Shown: piece after piece, positions 33,481-46,009 of the stretch
Layout: each line of letters starts with the position of its first letter
How positions within the stretch are numbered: position 1 is the first letter of the stretch
DNA from: Anadara kagoshimensis
Lineage: Eukaryota > Mollusca > Bivalvia > Arcoida > Arcidae
Assembly (NCBI GenBank): GCA_021292105.1
Contig: CM037871.1
Span: 15,758,460 to 15,822,459, forward strand
Reading direction: 5' to 3'
Length of the DNA: 64,000 nt
The notes under the pieces: model-generated
Told to the model about the DNA's origin: nothing
What the model saw: only the letters and a program-made list of their open reading frames with translations
Databases searched by the model: none
Position numbers and translations under genes: made by a program

Positions 33481-34799
33481 GTAGATAATCAAGACGTGTT
33501 CCTTTTCGTTATCTTGAAGGTGGGTGGGTGGGTGTAAATTGTTTAATTGAATACGTAGTTAAATACCCGGGGAAACTAATTCTGAATGGACATAAGCTGG
33601 TTACGACACTTTAATACCAAGCAAATGCATTCACCTATGAGTTAATCCGATTAGTGACCATCAAAAACTTGGCGATTTTTAAAACCACAGCTTGTCACGT
33701 CACACGCCTGTTATTAAAACCTTACACAATGAGCTGAATGGTGTATACAATTTGCCTTGATAGATCGAAGAAGGTTAAGCGTGTAAAAATGGCTTCGGGG
33801 TATTCTGTAATCACTGACTGTGGAAGTAGAAGACTGCCCACTTTTAAAGTTAACACCAATGAAATTTCTCCTTTTACTGACTGACACTTTCCTAATGACC
33901 GGTATGCCGTTTTTTCCTTTAACCTGACTTTATATAGTGTGTTGAAATATATTGAAAAATTGACGCTATGGTGATGCATGAGATGAGAATAATATTAAAA
34001 TTTGAAATGAAATTTAGAACATTTTTGAAAAACTATTTTGTTCCCTTAGTCGTGATCACGATCTATGAGGCACCAATATTTATTTTTCCCGAAATCATAC
34101 TCGTAAAATTAAGGCAAAAATTGTAAATAAAATTAAGTTATTATAACTACCATTTTGTATATATCATAGGATAATTATTTTGTTGTAAACATTTCAATTT
34201 AATGTACCATTTCCATGAACATTGCCAAAATATTGTACTATATTGTATATACACTCATAAGTTGTAAAACTTTAAGTGAAAATAATATATATATATATAC
34301 GAAAAATGAGGAATATTCTTGACTGAACGAAATATTCTTAACTAGGGTTACAAAAATTCATATATTTTGACTAAGTAGATATATCGTTATGACCATAAAC
34401 CTAAAACATATAGGAATAACCGATATAAGTCGCGAAATTAAAATACGATGCGTATTGCGCATTGAATTACGATTATTAATCAATAAACTTTAAAAAAAAT
34501 TAAATAAACATCACAAAGGGTAACTTTTATTATATTTTATTTTGGATTTTACAATAGTTCCGAGTCCATCGGTGTTTATACTGTCAGACGACATCGGGAG
34601 GGCACATATCCTCATGCAATGTCGACACCCTCCTATATTACCTGGATCTAACTGCCCATAATTAGAAGGTCTTACATTCACACCTAAGACAACGATCTTA
34701 ATCAACTCATTCTTTAAGACCAGTCGTTAATTACTGTGTTTATTCAGTGACACTCGCCGATCCGTCACTGGCTTCAATGTGTTATCACCTGTTAATTAC

Positions 34800-35545
34800 T
34801 GGTGACCAAGATACCGGTGAACTTTAAAAAATCGTGGCCAGAAAAATCGCAAAGCGCCGTTTTTTTGTCGCCAGTTAAAGAAAAAAAATCGCAATTGGCG
34901 ACGTTGGCGATGCCCAGCGCAAACCCTCCTATAAGTGTTCATTCATTGTAACACGCGGCGACGCCGAATCAGAGGCCTGAGAGGGGTTATACGAGTTTTC
35001 TTATTCAATGAAATTCATTGAAAACGTCACTTCCTATGCCGAGAAGGCCTTCCAATGTACGATTTTTCTCAGCCGAAAACTTTAATTTAAATCTATTTTA
35101 ACTTTCAAAGAAATCTAAAAAAGTAATCAAGGTATGATTTTTTTAGTTTACTAGGTCGGCGCTGTACAAATGTACTTCAAACACAACTGCCTTTAGAATG
35201 TAACCGTTCATCAAGGCAATATATACACAACATTAAAAACGCATGTGACGCGAAAATCACAAAATTTACCTGTTGATTAATAATTAAACAACAACATCTC
35301 TTGTTCATTTATTGTTTTATTCAATCTTGTAATTAATATATGAAGGGCCGTAACTTTGATGTAAGACTACCTGCACATGCAGGTACCCGACTCGACTAGT
35401 GTATTACGTCAAATGTTGTATGTGTCAAAAAGTATCCTTTTTGGCGACACAGTAATGAAATTGGCAACAAAATTTTACAACTGGCGATTTGCTTGGCGAC
35501 AGACTTTTACAACCCAGCGCTAACCCTGCTAGGGTCTTTTCACCA
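34800..35545. mobile_element. hAT-like termini, same orientation
   Basis: CCCAGCGCAAACCCT (34913) and CCCAGCGCTAACCCTG (about 35513) are both right-hand hAT-type ends with TCGCCAGTT and TGGCGAC subterminal words. No matching left terminus was seen. Confidence 0.45.
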
Positions 35546-35689
35546 GATATATGGCATAAATTATTTATGGATGGTGGGGAATCATACGTAACTGGTATCC
35601 CAGTTACAATCTCTAGTTATTATTATTATTATTAATTTACTTATTATCGTTGTTATTACTATTATTATTATTTTCTTGAAACAAAAAAA

Positions 35690-36270
35690 AATGCATTACA
35701 ATCCATGTCCAAACACCAACCCCTAAGCAACATATAAACTTTGAAGTTGGTAAATTAGGTTAACACACGTGAACTTCCACAAGGGAAGCGAGGTTTGGTT
35801 GTTCCAACTTTGAAGTTGGCAAATTAGGTTAACAAACGTGAACTTCCACAAGGGAAGCGAGGTTTGGTTGTTCCAACTTTGAATTTGGCAAATTAGGTTA
35901 ACACACGTGAACTTCAACAAGGGAAGCGAGGTTTGGAACTTCCACAAGGGAAGCGAGGTAAGTTGTTCCAGAGGGGTAAGTGCCGCCTGTTAAGTTAATT
36001 ACTCCCATCACGTGTATAATGAAAATTCGCAATGGAAGGACCACGAAACTATGGAACGTCAAATATATCCATCGGTAATTTTGGATATAGAGACGTCATA
36101 CTTACGAAATTATTGTAATAGGGACTTAAAAACGTTTTGATGGTCTTAATAAGCCTAGGATTGCAATATCCGGGCATCAACAATTTACGTATAAGCAGCT
36201 TGCTTCCTTGTATAAAGTTCCCGTAGTAGGAACAGACTCTACCATAAGGTAATAATTGTGAAACAAATAC
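35690..36270 (-). mobile_element. Penelope-like 3' fragment with triplicated motif
   Basis: Terminal block containing about three tandem copies of a 60-70 bp motif (GAACTTCCACAAGGGAAGCG), then AACAAGC/CGTAGTAGG words of the RT tail. Confidence 0.75.
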
Positions 36271-36562
36271 ACTATAAGCAGGATAAGCATTTATTATGTT
36301 GCATGGAAAAGAAAAGTTGACAATAGAAAAATAAAGTCATCCCATTTGTCGTACATCTTTTGAACATAACTTAAATGTTTAATTGTCAATCTTTAAAAGA
36401 AAGTTAGAAATAATCGAAACATTTTACTAAAATGAAAACCAAAATGAAAACAAACAAATACTTTACTCTAAAAGTAGATACACCTTTTGAATAAGTATAT
36501 ATTTGTGACAAATGTTGTTGAAAATATAATTACTTAATTCACTTTACAATTGTTTTGCATAT

Positions 36563-36564
36563 AA

Positions 36565-36607
<43 letters not shown>
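36563..36607 (+). repeat. (TAAA)n microsatellite
   Basis: About eleven TAAA units. Confidence 0.95.
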
Positions 36608-36608
<1 letters not shown>

Positions 36609-36819
36609 CCACAATCAAATTCTATTCTTTATAATGTTACAATCTGGATTGTGATTCGGACATGGATTAGTATGTTTGTTTTTGATTATGTGGTAAAACG
36701 TTTAAAAAAAAATTAACATTGCCAATCTATCTCCAAATCAATGTCCCAAAGCTATATGTATATGTATGTATATGACTGAAGGAGTAGAATTCTTGTGCAC
36801 AACCCACTGACTTACTATA

Positions 36820-37030
36820 AAACACAATCGCACATCCTAATCATATACGAAACTGATTTAGTTTAGTTATAATTACATATTATACCAGTTTTAATTTTAC
36901 AGCACTAGGCGGTCGTTTTGGAATACAAATCCTCATCAGTATTGCTTGTATGACACTCGCCAGTACATGGCATACTATAATTTACAATCGCACATCTCAG
37001 TCATACACGAAACTGATTTGATTAAAATTT
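36820..37030 (-). repeat. About 163-bp tandem repeat carrying a hammerhead-like motif
   Basis: CATACACGAAACTGATTT-type blocks recur at about 36849 and 37012, with the hammerhead-like 46-mer between them. A third partial unit lies at about 38.19-38.25 kb. Confidence 0.65.
36901..36946 (-). ncRNA. Decayed hammerhead ribozyme-like motif
   Basis: Minus strand: stem I AGCAATA / TAGTGCT with one mismatch, intact CTGATGA core, stem II GGA...TCC. The GAAA box reads AAAA and the cleavage-site triplet is altered, so it is probably inactive. Confidence 0.5.
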
Positions 37031-37139
37031 AGTTCAACTCTTACAGATTAAACATTTTGATCTGTAGCGAATAGCTAAATGTTGCTTATTTGATGTTAAA
37101 ACATTTCCACAAAAATCAACACACTTCGACTATTACTAC

Positions 37140-37171
37140 TACTAAATTTATTATCATTATTATTATTACAT

Positions 37172-37203
<32 letters not shown>

Positions 37204-37330
37204 TTCTGTCAGTGTAATACTCTTTTGATACAATGTATAGTTCGCACTGTACTGTCATAGTGTACTAGTATTTACATTTAAAACAAAGAAAAACGTACAC
37301 GAATGAATGCGTTCATTATACAATGCAATA
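37140..37330 (+). repeat. Segmental duplication, copy 1
   Basis: An (ATT)n tract then TTTTCTGTCAGTGTAAT and TGTCATAGTGTACTAGTATT. A second copy is at 38340-38560, and the sequence following that copy (38.57-38.85 kb) recurs at about 41.04-41.31 kb. Confidence 0.75.
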
Positions 37331-37602
37331 TATTTTAATTTTGATTTTTCATTAGCATTACGTATTTGCTATATCTTCTAGTTTGAGACTTTTCGCGTTC
37401 ATAGGACTATAAATGCTAAACGACCTGATCACTGCGTTGGAATATTAATATCGGCAATACACATTCCCTGGGAACTATGACCTGGTAAACAAAATGGCTG
37501 CCCATGTTCCCCGGTGGTTTACTTCTTGGGTATCTAATGCCTTTGTGTTTGATGACCAATTCGTTTTTCATCTTCACAAAGTCTATCGGAAGTTTCCATG
37601 TG

Positions 37603-37797
37603 TTAATCGAAAAATTTCACCACCGAATTAGATACTTCATCTGATGCACGTTGCGATTTTTTCAGGATCATCGGACATGCCTTTGCGTCCGTTTCGTGTA
37701 TGTGCACTGAATCAAAGACAATATCGGTGACGTAATATACAACTACGTCAGGTAGAATGCGCATTAGTTCGTTAACATACGTGTGACTCTTGAACAT
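37603..37797 (-). other. 64-codon frame, unrecognised
   Basis: Opens MFKSHTYVNELMRILPDVVV and ends VVKFFD-TAA, in a local island with more CG dinucleotides than its surroundings. No family recognised and no splice partner seen. It may be an element remnant. Confidence 0.2.
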
Positions 37798-37880
37798 AAT
37801 ATAACTCTAGAATCGGTCGCAAATTAACCCTGAAAAATGAATTCCAGAATCAAAAAAATATTTTTAATGAAAATATAACA

Positions 37881-38034
37881 AATGAACTTTTTTATAATGA
37901 CGTTCATATTCAATATAAATGCCAAACCTTCGCACGACAAACCGATCATAATGCGCTATCGCGCATTATTCAGTTTGTCGTAGAACGGTTTGGCATTCAT
38001 ATTGACTATGAACGCTATTTCAAAACAGTTCAAT
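37881..38034. mobile_element. Foldback hairpin element
   Basis: Arms 37901-37956 and 37961-38014 pair over 50+ bp around a TATC loop, through ATGCCAAACC/GGTTTGGCAT, CGACAAAC/GTTTGTCG and AATGCGC/GCGCATT. Weaker pairing extends outward to about 37881/38034. Confidence 0.85.
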
Positions 38035-38357
38035 TGTTAAAAACATAACCTATATTTTGAACGAGTATTTATATTTGGAAATGAAAATACAATGAACAAA
38101 AATATATAAATTTATGAAAAAAGTCTACAAAATGAAAGGTTGTGAGAACTTTAGTTCTTGAGTACTTCAATTTCGCCCCGAGTGCGCACCAGTACATGAA
38201 ATGCTATAATTTACATTCTCACACCTCAGTCATACACGAAACTGACCTAAACTAAAAATTTGATCTGTAGGGAATAGCTAAATATTGCTGGTTTGATGTT
38301 AAAACACTTTCACAAAAATCAACACACAACTACTATTACTACTACATTTATCATTTA

Positions 38358-38419
<62 letters not shown>

Positions 38420-38914
38420 ATTTTCTGTCAGTGTAATGCAATGAACTCGTCCTCTTTTAATGCAACGTATAGTTTGCACAGTTCTGTCATAGTGTACTAG
38501 TGTTTACATTTAAAACAATAACAACGTACAATGAATGCGTTTATTAAACATTAAACCATACCCCTATTTTCAGTGGGTATCTATATTTAGAAACGGAAGT
38601 AAAATGAATAAAATTTGATAAATTTATGAAAAAAGTCCAAAAGATGAATAATTGTGAGACTAAATGTACGGCGACAAAGAACAAGTTTGATATAAATTAT
38701 GTAAATTAATGAAATATGTCATGGGACTGGATGTTCATTACGACGCAATAGTACTCATGTATTGACCTTCACCCAAGGGTATACAGAAAACATTTTAGAG
38801 AAATGGTGAGTAGAATTACTGGATTATATACATGTACTTTTGTAGAATATTTCCAGCTTAAGAAGCACAGTGATTTATCTGTACAAGATAATGTTTTTAC
38901 AGTATCACATAATC

Positions 38915-39350
38915 AAAAACAAACATTTTAATCCATATCTGAATCACAATCCAGAAGCAAAGTAACAACTTTGGAACTGACAAGTTAGGTTAGACACCTG
39001 GACTTACACCAGGTAAGTGAGATAAGCATAAGCAGGAGAAGCAGCTATATTGCTGCATAAAAAAGGACAGTTGACAATAGAAAAATTGAAGTAATCACGT
39101 TTGTCATAAAGTTTCAAATGTAGCCTTTCGTGTGTGTCATAATTCAGCTATAAGTCTAAATATGAAGCAGAACTTGAGGAATCAGTCGTGTCTTTTATTT
39201 CAAGCTCACTAGGATAGATGAGATTTACATAGTCTCCAAATTTAGGATTGTGAAGAGACAGAACGTCATCTATATATCTGTATGTTGAGTTGAATGATTT
39301 GGCGACAGTCTTCTCTCCAGATTTTACAAGGTTCTGCATAAACATAACTT
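38915..39350 (-). pseudogene. Penelope-like reverse transcriptase, broken
   Basis: The frame reads STYRYIDDVLSLHNPKFGDY, containing the catalytic YIDD, then IYPSELEIKDTTD and SASYLDL, an in-frame stop, then LKLYDKRDYFNFSIVN. An internal deletion joins it straight to the 3' block. Confidence 0.85.
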
Positions 39351-39404
39351 AGATAAAAAGACAACTGTGTAATTCCATAATTAAAATGATATTTGGATAT
39401 TTGG

Positions 39405-39540
39405 TTTTACCTTGAACAAAGCCCTCAAAAAATTTAATCGTCGTCATCACAAAATAGTATTGATAAGTAAGGTGTCTCTGTATTCAAAGTTACCATGGAT
39501 ATATATGACGTCTCATAGTTCCATGGACATGCTTACCTCT
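39405..39540 (+). pseudogene. Penelope-like RT tail, opposite orientation
   Basis: The plus strand encodes LNKALKKFNRRHHKIV then KVSLYSKLPWIYMTSHSSM, the same C-terminal end seen at 31.4 kb. Confidence 0.7.
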
Positions 39541-39789
39541 GCAGAACATCAGACTAGTTGGTTTAAGTACAAAACCAAATACACTTCCTTAAGAAGTGGT
39601 TTACTGGCAATCATTGGCATTATTTGGTATCAACAGAAGCTAATTTACAGATAGTGAATTGTTGAAGCACATCTCGTTTTAATAACAGCTGTAACACACA
39701 TTGTACCACACATTGTAACACACATTTTAACATGTGCAATACACATTTAGATTTTATTATTTCTTGTCCTGATACCAAAATCCCTAGCC

Positions 39790-40536
39790 GTATTTATGAT
39801 TTCGGACTATCTTCGACTTCTTGTTTTTAATGTAGTCTTACAAATTTTCAATTGGACTCATATCAGTAATATTTCCGGTAATGTCAAGGATAGAAAGTCC
39901 TCTTTTAGTCTTAAACGCTTCAACAAGGTGCAGCATACTGATGCTCTGGTTGCCGGTTGCTGATCGCTGAGAGATTGGGTACCCAACGCGCTATCAGCTT
40001 GCGCATACTTAAACTCTCAAGAAAGATTGTTAAAACGGTACCGTATGAAACATAAAATTGTCTTATGCCTTTGCTATGCTATGTCTTCTGTGTTATCAAA
40101 GTATATGGGAGCACGAATTTGTTACATATTTCTTTGTATCTGCATCCAGTGGGCGGTCAAACTTAGATTCACATTTTAAAGACGTTATACTGCGTTTGAA
40201 TTCCCTACCAAGAATTTAACCTGAGCATTAGATGGTGCAGGAGACTCATAACGCCGGCTAAGTCTCCTTGTGTTTCTAAATTCCTGTGCTAATTTTTCTG
40301 TGTCATCAGAGCATATGAGGTCACGAACTTCCTACACAGTTCAGTGTCAGTGTATCCAGTGGGTGTCAAGATCTGGCTTCATTTACTGAAATTACCACTT
40401 TTGAATTACCCTACCCAGAATTTAACATGAACATACGATGATGCAGGAGACCCATAAACATCGGTTAATTTGCCTTGTATGTCCTTGCTTGTTTTACCCA
40501 TGAAATACAAGTACCGAATTACAGCATGGTATTCAA
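39790..40536 (-). pseudogene. Mariner-family transposase fossil with duplicated HTH part
   Basis: The minus strand reads VEYHAVIRYLYFMGKTSKDI, then LTDVYGSPASSYVHVKFWVG, matching the mariner N-terminal helix-turn-helix (HLYGDSAPSYxTVKxWVxEFK). A second diverged copy (RYESPAPSNAQVKFLVG) follows in tandem. Then come WVPNLS, HQYAAPC (catalytic Asp replaced by Tyr) and ITDMSPIENL (the SPDxNPIENxW box). Stops and indels abolish function. Confidence 0.75.
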
Positions 40537-40539
40537 CAT

Positions 40540-41330
40540 TAGAACAAAATATGACTTTGCATCATAAGCCATGTTTGTAATTTAATATATGTTAAAGAAT
40601 AACTCGATACACGTGCAATTTTGTACAAAAATCACGATTGTGTCGCGGGACAATCGGAAATTGGATCGGCCAATACTTTGATTAATGCCAATAGGCAAAC
40701 TTTTATAATTGTTTTATATAGCACTATTTCACGTTGAAGCTAATTTACTGCGTATAACAACATACGGAAATGCAATTGATTTAGAAATATGTTTAGAGAT
40801 TTATTTTCTGATTATTTTAAGATTATTTAAAGATTATTTCTGTCACATTTTGTTCAACATGCCTTTTTAATCTATTAATTACTAATTACACACCTGATCA
40901 GGCGTGACAAGGTATAGAACCTCAGTAAGCTACAAGGAACGTCGCCTTTTTTAAGTCATAATGAATTGTTAGCACGACTGTTGTAGTGTATTTACATTTA
41001 AAACTTATAACAAGGTAGACGAATGAATGCGTTTATTATATCATGCAACTTAACCCCATTTTGAATGGGTATCTATATTTAGAAACGAAAGTAAAATAAT
41101 TGAAAAATTTATAAATTAATTAAAAAAATCCAAAATTGCAAAAATGGGAGATAAAAATGTACAACGACAAAAAAAAAGTTCAATATAAATCATGTAAATG
41201 ATTGGAATATGTCATTGGACTGGATGTTCATCATGACGCAATAGTATTCATTTATTGACCTTCACCTACGGGTTTACAGAAAATATGTAAGACAAGTAGT
41301 GGGTATGATTAATAGATTATATACTTTTTA
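40540..41330. repeat. Contains diverged copy of the 38.57-38.85 kb segment
   Basis: From about 41040 the order TTTGAATGGGTATCTATATTTAG, ATTGGACTGGATGTTCATCA, GACGCAATAGTA and TTATTGACCTTCACC repeats that of 38.57-38.85 kb. Before 41040 nothing is recognised. Confidence 0.6.
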
Positions 41331-41334
41331 GCTC

Positions 41335-42920
41335 ACCCGAGCCATAGATGTTTTGCCATCTATCTTCGCCTATCGTGCGTCGTGCGTTGTTTGTATTGCG
41401 TCGTGTATAAACTTTTCACATTTTAATTAACTCCTCAAAATTACCGGCCAAAATGAGATCATATTAAAATGTAATGATGTCTAAGATAAGGGCTTATACA
41501 TTTAAACAAATCTAGGTATAATGTCCCATCGGAGATCGATAAAAATTGTGAAATTCTTTAAAATCATCTACTCTGAACATAGAAAAATATACTTAGCAGC
41601 TGAGGGGACCACAATTGGCAAGGTGGTTACAATAAGTGTATTTGTGAATGTATCTGGAAAAAGTTAACTTATTGCAGGTATTGTCATTATGTCATTTTGA
41701 TATATGAATGAAGGTCATGGGTTAAATGGTCAAGGTCACAGATGCAAAAGACTGCTGGCAGGGTTAACTATCTCGAAAACTATTAATGTTTTGAATATGC
41801 ATGTGAATTAGAATATTGTGTGTTTTATCATTTTGATATATGAATGAAGGTCATGGATTCAAAGTTCAATGTCACAGATACTAAAAGGGTTAATTATCTT
41901 AAAAACTATACTGAAATGGTAAATCTCAAGAACTATAAACTGTATGTATAGGCATGTGTATTAGAATAATTCAAGTAATTACATAATGAGCATTTTGATG
42001 TTTGAAGTTGTAACTGTGGGTACCAAAATAGAGAAATAATGTTTAAGGGGGACTTGCTAAAATAAGTGTATTTGTCAATATATCTAGAAAACTTTATTTT
42101 TTATAGGCTCGTATGTTACAATATTGCAGGTATTGGCATAATGATCATTTTGATATATGGATGGAGGTCATGGTTCAATGGGTGAGGTCACAGATGCCAA
42201 CAAATTCTCAAAATGTCAATTATCTCGGAAACTATAAACGTGTATTAGAATATTGTAGGTATATTCCTATAAATCATTTTTATATATAAATGAAGGTCAT
42301 GGATTGGAAGTTCAAGGTCACAGATAAAAAAATGGTTAATTATCTCGAAAACTATAAACATTATGTAAAGGCATGTGATGACATAATGATGATTTTAAAT
42401 ATGGGCGAAGGTCATGGGTTCAATTTTCAAGGATAGGGATGCAAAGGGATACTAAAATAGATAATGTTCTCGGAAATTATAAACGCTTTGTATAGGCGTG
42501 TAATTCAAAACATTCTACGTATTGAAAACAATATCATTTTGAATGTAATCGGTACAAAGAGCAAAGTCACAGATGCAAAATGATACTGAAATGGTTAATT
42601 ATCTAAAATAACTATTAACTTTATAGTCATGTATATAAGAATATAGTACGTTTTGGCCTATCGATAATATTGATATATGGATAAAGGTCAAGGATCAAAG
42701 GTAAAGCCTTCATGGTCACGGATGCAAACACATACTGAATGGTTAATGTCTCAAAAACTATACAAGTTTTTGTATAGGTATGTATATTTCAATATTGTAG
42801 GTATTAGTATAACAATCATTTTGATATTTGAATGAGGGCCATGGATTAAAAGTGCAAGTTGACAGATGCAAATGAATACCAACATTGCCTCATATTTTAC
42901 GTTTGTGCTTTTGTTTTCAG
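41335..42920 (+). repeat. Degenerate array of about 130-170-bp units
   Basis: Begins TTTTTAGCTCACCCGAGCC, then repeatedly shows ATCTCGAAAACTAT, CATTTTGATATATGAATGAA, GGTCATGG and CAAGGTCACAGATGC in the same order, roughly seven or eight times. Confidence 0.75.
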
Positions 42921-42922
42921 CA

Positions 42923-43005
42923 ACTACAGTCAAACCTGTCTACAAAGGCTGCCCTAGAGAACCAGTAAAAGTGGCCTTTATACAGGTTCAAATAATAATT
43001 TTAAT
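42923..43005. mobile_element. Half of a pogo-like MITE
   Basis: ACAGTCAAACCTGTCTACAA matches the left end of the 60.69-60.87 kb element; the right end is missing. Confidence 0.5.
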
Positions 43006-43059
43006 TTTCATAAAATAAACACTGTGTAATGGAATGGCTCAACTTATAGTAGGCATTAC

Positions 43060-43300
43060 GTTTTACATTTTTCAAGCCGTCAGAGAGGTTATGGCCATCT
43101 TCACAATATTGTTGCTATCTCTGTATCCAAAATGACCCTATGACGTCCTATAGTTCTACGTTACCTTCATTTTTAATTTTATTTACAGACGTAGCGGGTG
43201 ACGCTTACTAGAGGTGCTTACTTTTGCAAACCGTCCATTCTCACTGGCTTGATTTAAGTTCAAGCGTTTGACTTAATTTACCAGTTTTCAAAGTTGGAAT
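43060..43300 (+). pseudogene. Penelope-like RT tail fragment
   Basis: Diverged plus-strand tail (GGTTATGGCCATCTTCACAA) and 3' block (GTAGCGGGTGACGC...GAGGTGCTTAC). Confidence 0.55.
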
Positions 43301-43377
43301 AAAATTACATACATGTATAACATTAGAAATTCACCATTAAAAAGAAAACTGCATTTTTCCATGTTAAAAATTTAAAA

Positions 43378-43880
43378 AACCAAATATACTAATCCATGTT
43401 CGAATCACAATTCAGAAACAAAGTGAAATCTTTGAAACTGACAAGTTAAGTTAGACAGGCGAACTTCCACCAGGGAAATGGGGTCTAGTGCTTGCTCCGG
43501 AAGGGTAAGAAGGGTAAACACCTCATGTTTAGCTACTACATCTGTCACGTGTGTAATTATAATTGTGTGAAAGGAACATGGAACTATGGGAAGTCAAATA
43601 TATCCATGGCTACCCTCTACACCGACATGTAAAACTTATCAACAATACTTTGATTACGGACATAACTTTGTGAGGGCTTTGACAAGCCTATGCTTGCAAT
43701 TCCCCTTGGGTCAACCATTTTTTCAAACAGTCTGCTTCGTTTTACAAACTCCCCGTACAGGCAACAAGCTCTACCATAGCATATTAATTGGGAAAAAATA
43801 CACCATAAACAACAGAGAAGCAGCTATACTGCTCCATAGAAAAGGAAAGTTGATAATAAAACAATCCCGGCTGTATCACG
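43378..43880 (-). pseudogene. Penelope-like RT tail and 3' block
   Basis: Minus-strand copy with the terminal GATTCGAACATGGATTAGTA word, the GGTGGAAGTTC block and RT tail words, with frameshifts. Confidence 0.75.
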
Positions 43881-44116
43881 AAATCCACTAATGTTAGTAT
43901 AATAAACATCACAATACAACTTCTTTGAATGTCAATATATAATTTTTTTCGTATAACTTTAAAATGTGACAGACCTCTATTATATTGAACATGTGTTGTC
44001 TAGAGAATTTAAATTTTAAAGGTGTTATTAAGAGTCATTCTCTGGAAGGACCAAACTCCTCTGGAAATCACATGTCACAGATTCTAATTTTTTTTTACAT
44101 AAACAATGGGTATATA

Positions 44117-44488
44117 CAGTGAAAACCTCCCTAAACCGCACAACTCTCTATTCCGGACAAAATTTTTGGTCCCGAATTTATCCTTCTTTATTTCAATTAA
44201 CAAGAACCTCTCTAAACCAGACACTCTCTATTCTGGACACCGGACAAACGTTTTAGTCCCAAGTTGCTTATATCCTTAAAATTGAACATCTCTAAACCGG
44301 ACAACATTTTGATTTTTTAATTACATGTACTTGTTTTTGTTTTTCTTTTTTAAATGTATTAGTTTTAAACAGATCTATAAAATATTCAATTATGAACACA
44401 ATTTTTTTAAAAATTTTTTTTTATTCTCATTTAAAACTTTAAAACATTTGGTATTTAATTCAATTAATAATTTATTAAATATTTTTTA

Positions 44489-44560
<72 letters not shown>

Positions 44561-44619
44561 CTTTCTTTTTGTGATATTTCTTTACAATCTAAATTTGTTT
44601 ATTAATTTATTAATATTTT

Positions 44620-44653
<34 letters not shown>

Positions 44654-45010
44654 CTACAGTTGTTTTGTTAATTATTTTCCAGTGACACCTTATGTATCAA
44701 AGGGACTGGATAGTGTCAACACTATTGTTGTCCTGTTAGGAAGTACCCTAATTAGAATCCTCTTCAGAAAGTGTAATAAAGGTGATTTAAAACCAATCAG
44801 TGCTTTTACATTTAGCATATCCTATAATGAGATTTGTACGTAACAGTTGTTGATTGTGGCTTCTCTGACATGTATTACATCTTTCTACATTGATTTAGTA
44901 AAGGGGAGATAAGCCAAGTTAAAATTTCAAAACCTCTCTAAACCCGACACCTTCCTAAACCGGACAAAATATTAAGTCCGGAGCTTGTCCGGTTTAGAGA
45001 GGTTTTACTG
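44117..45010. mobile_element. Pogo/Tigger-like TIR element, TA target
   Basis: Termini CAGTGAAAACCTCCCTAAAC and GTTTAGAGAGGTTTTACTG are inverted repeats flanked by TA on both sides. Interior copies of CTCTCTAAACCGGAC recur near both ends. (TC)n(TA)n fills the middle. No transposase. Confidence 0.8.
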
Positions 45011-46009
45011 TATAAGAAACCAAGAAAAAATGATCAAACTTGGATTTTTTTATTTCGTTTTCATGGTAACCAACCACAAAGAGACCAATCTCTGGAATTT
45101 CAGTCAATTTTTGGTGCATATCAAATATGCTGCTAAAATATGCTATTTAAATTAGTAATCTTCCATATTATTGGGAACTTTGATGGTAATTTTAATCTTA
45201 TCCAAGTCAAAACTGTACGATTTTACGTGTTTTCATTTATTTTGAGTCACTTTTATCTAAATAAAGCTCTAAAATATTACCTAAACTAGCTGAACTTTGA
45301 GATTGATTATTTTGAAATCGCGGGCACTGGTATAATATTTCAAACATCTAAGTTATTGAGAAAAATGGGTTTAATAAAATATCAAAAAATTAGAGTGGTA
45401 CTTTTTTGATGAAAGAAAATATATCAGTTTCAAAGTTACAGCAGTAGCCCTTGAAAGGTCCCCATTTTAAAAAAGAATTATCTCCCCTTATTTAACAATA
45501 TGGTATTTATTTTCTCTTTTTGTGAAAATTACCAGCATCCATGTTTAGCACCAGATATTTGTATCTTGGCTTACCATTTACTTAAGAGAAAAAGTAAAAT
45601 GAATGATATACGTTTTATTAAAATCTGTTTGCAAGCACTGCATCATAAAGTGAGGTTTTTAGGGTTTAACAGACCAATTATTGTGAAAAAACTTTGATGG
45701 CTAGATGCCTAAATAGTTCTGTCACTCAACAAAAAGGTATTTATTCCATTTCATATTCAGAGTCGGCGTTTTAATGATTAGTGGTTAAAACATGTATTTG
45801 TCTTATTTCTTTCTCATATTTGAAGTGCATAGATATAGAGATTCTTATATGAGTGATAATGTTATATTGAATTTATTAAACGAGTTAAAATTTATACAAC
45901 AAGCCTTGCGCAAGTGTAAGTTAATTGTTAATACGGGACCTTTTCAATTTATAAAGTAACACGTTTGATTCATAAAATCATATTTGATATTTAAGATTTC
46001 ACTGTAACA
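45011..46009. other. Stretch with no recognised content
   Basis: AT-rich spacer. A 65-codon plus-strand frame at 45500-45697 shares CAGCACTAGATAC-type words with 54.46 kb but has no known domain. Confidence 0.45.

Noticed and set aside
44325..44843. 172-codon plus-strand frame
   Set aside because: Composed of TC/TA microsatellite and poly-T translation (Ser/Leu/Phe/Tyr runs) inside a non-autonomous TIR element.
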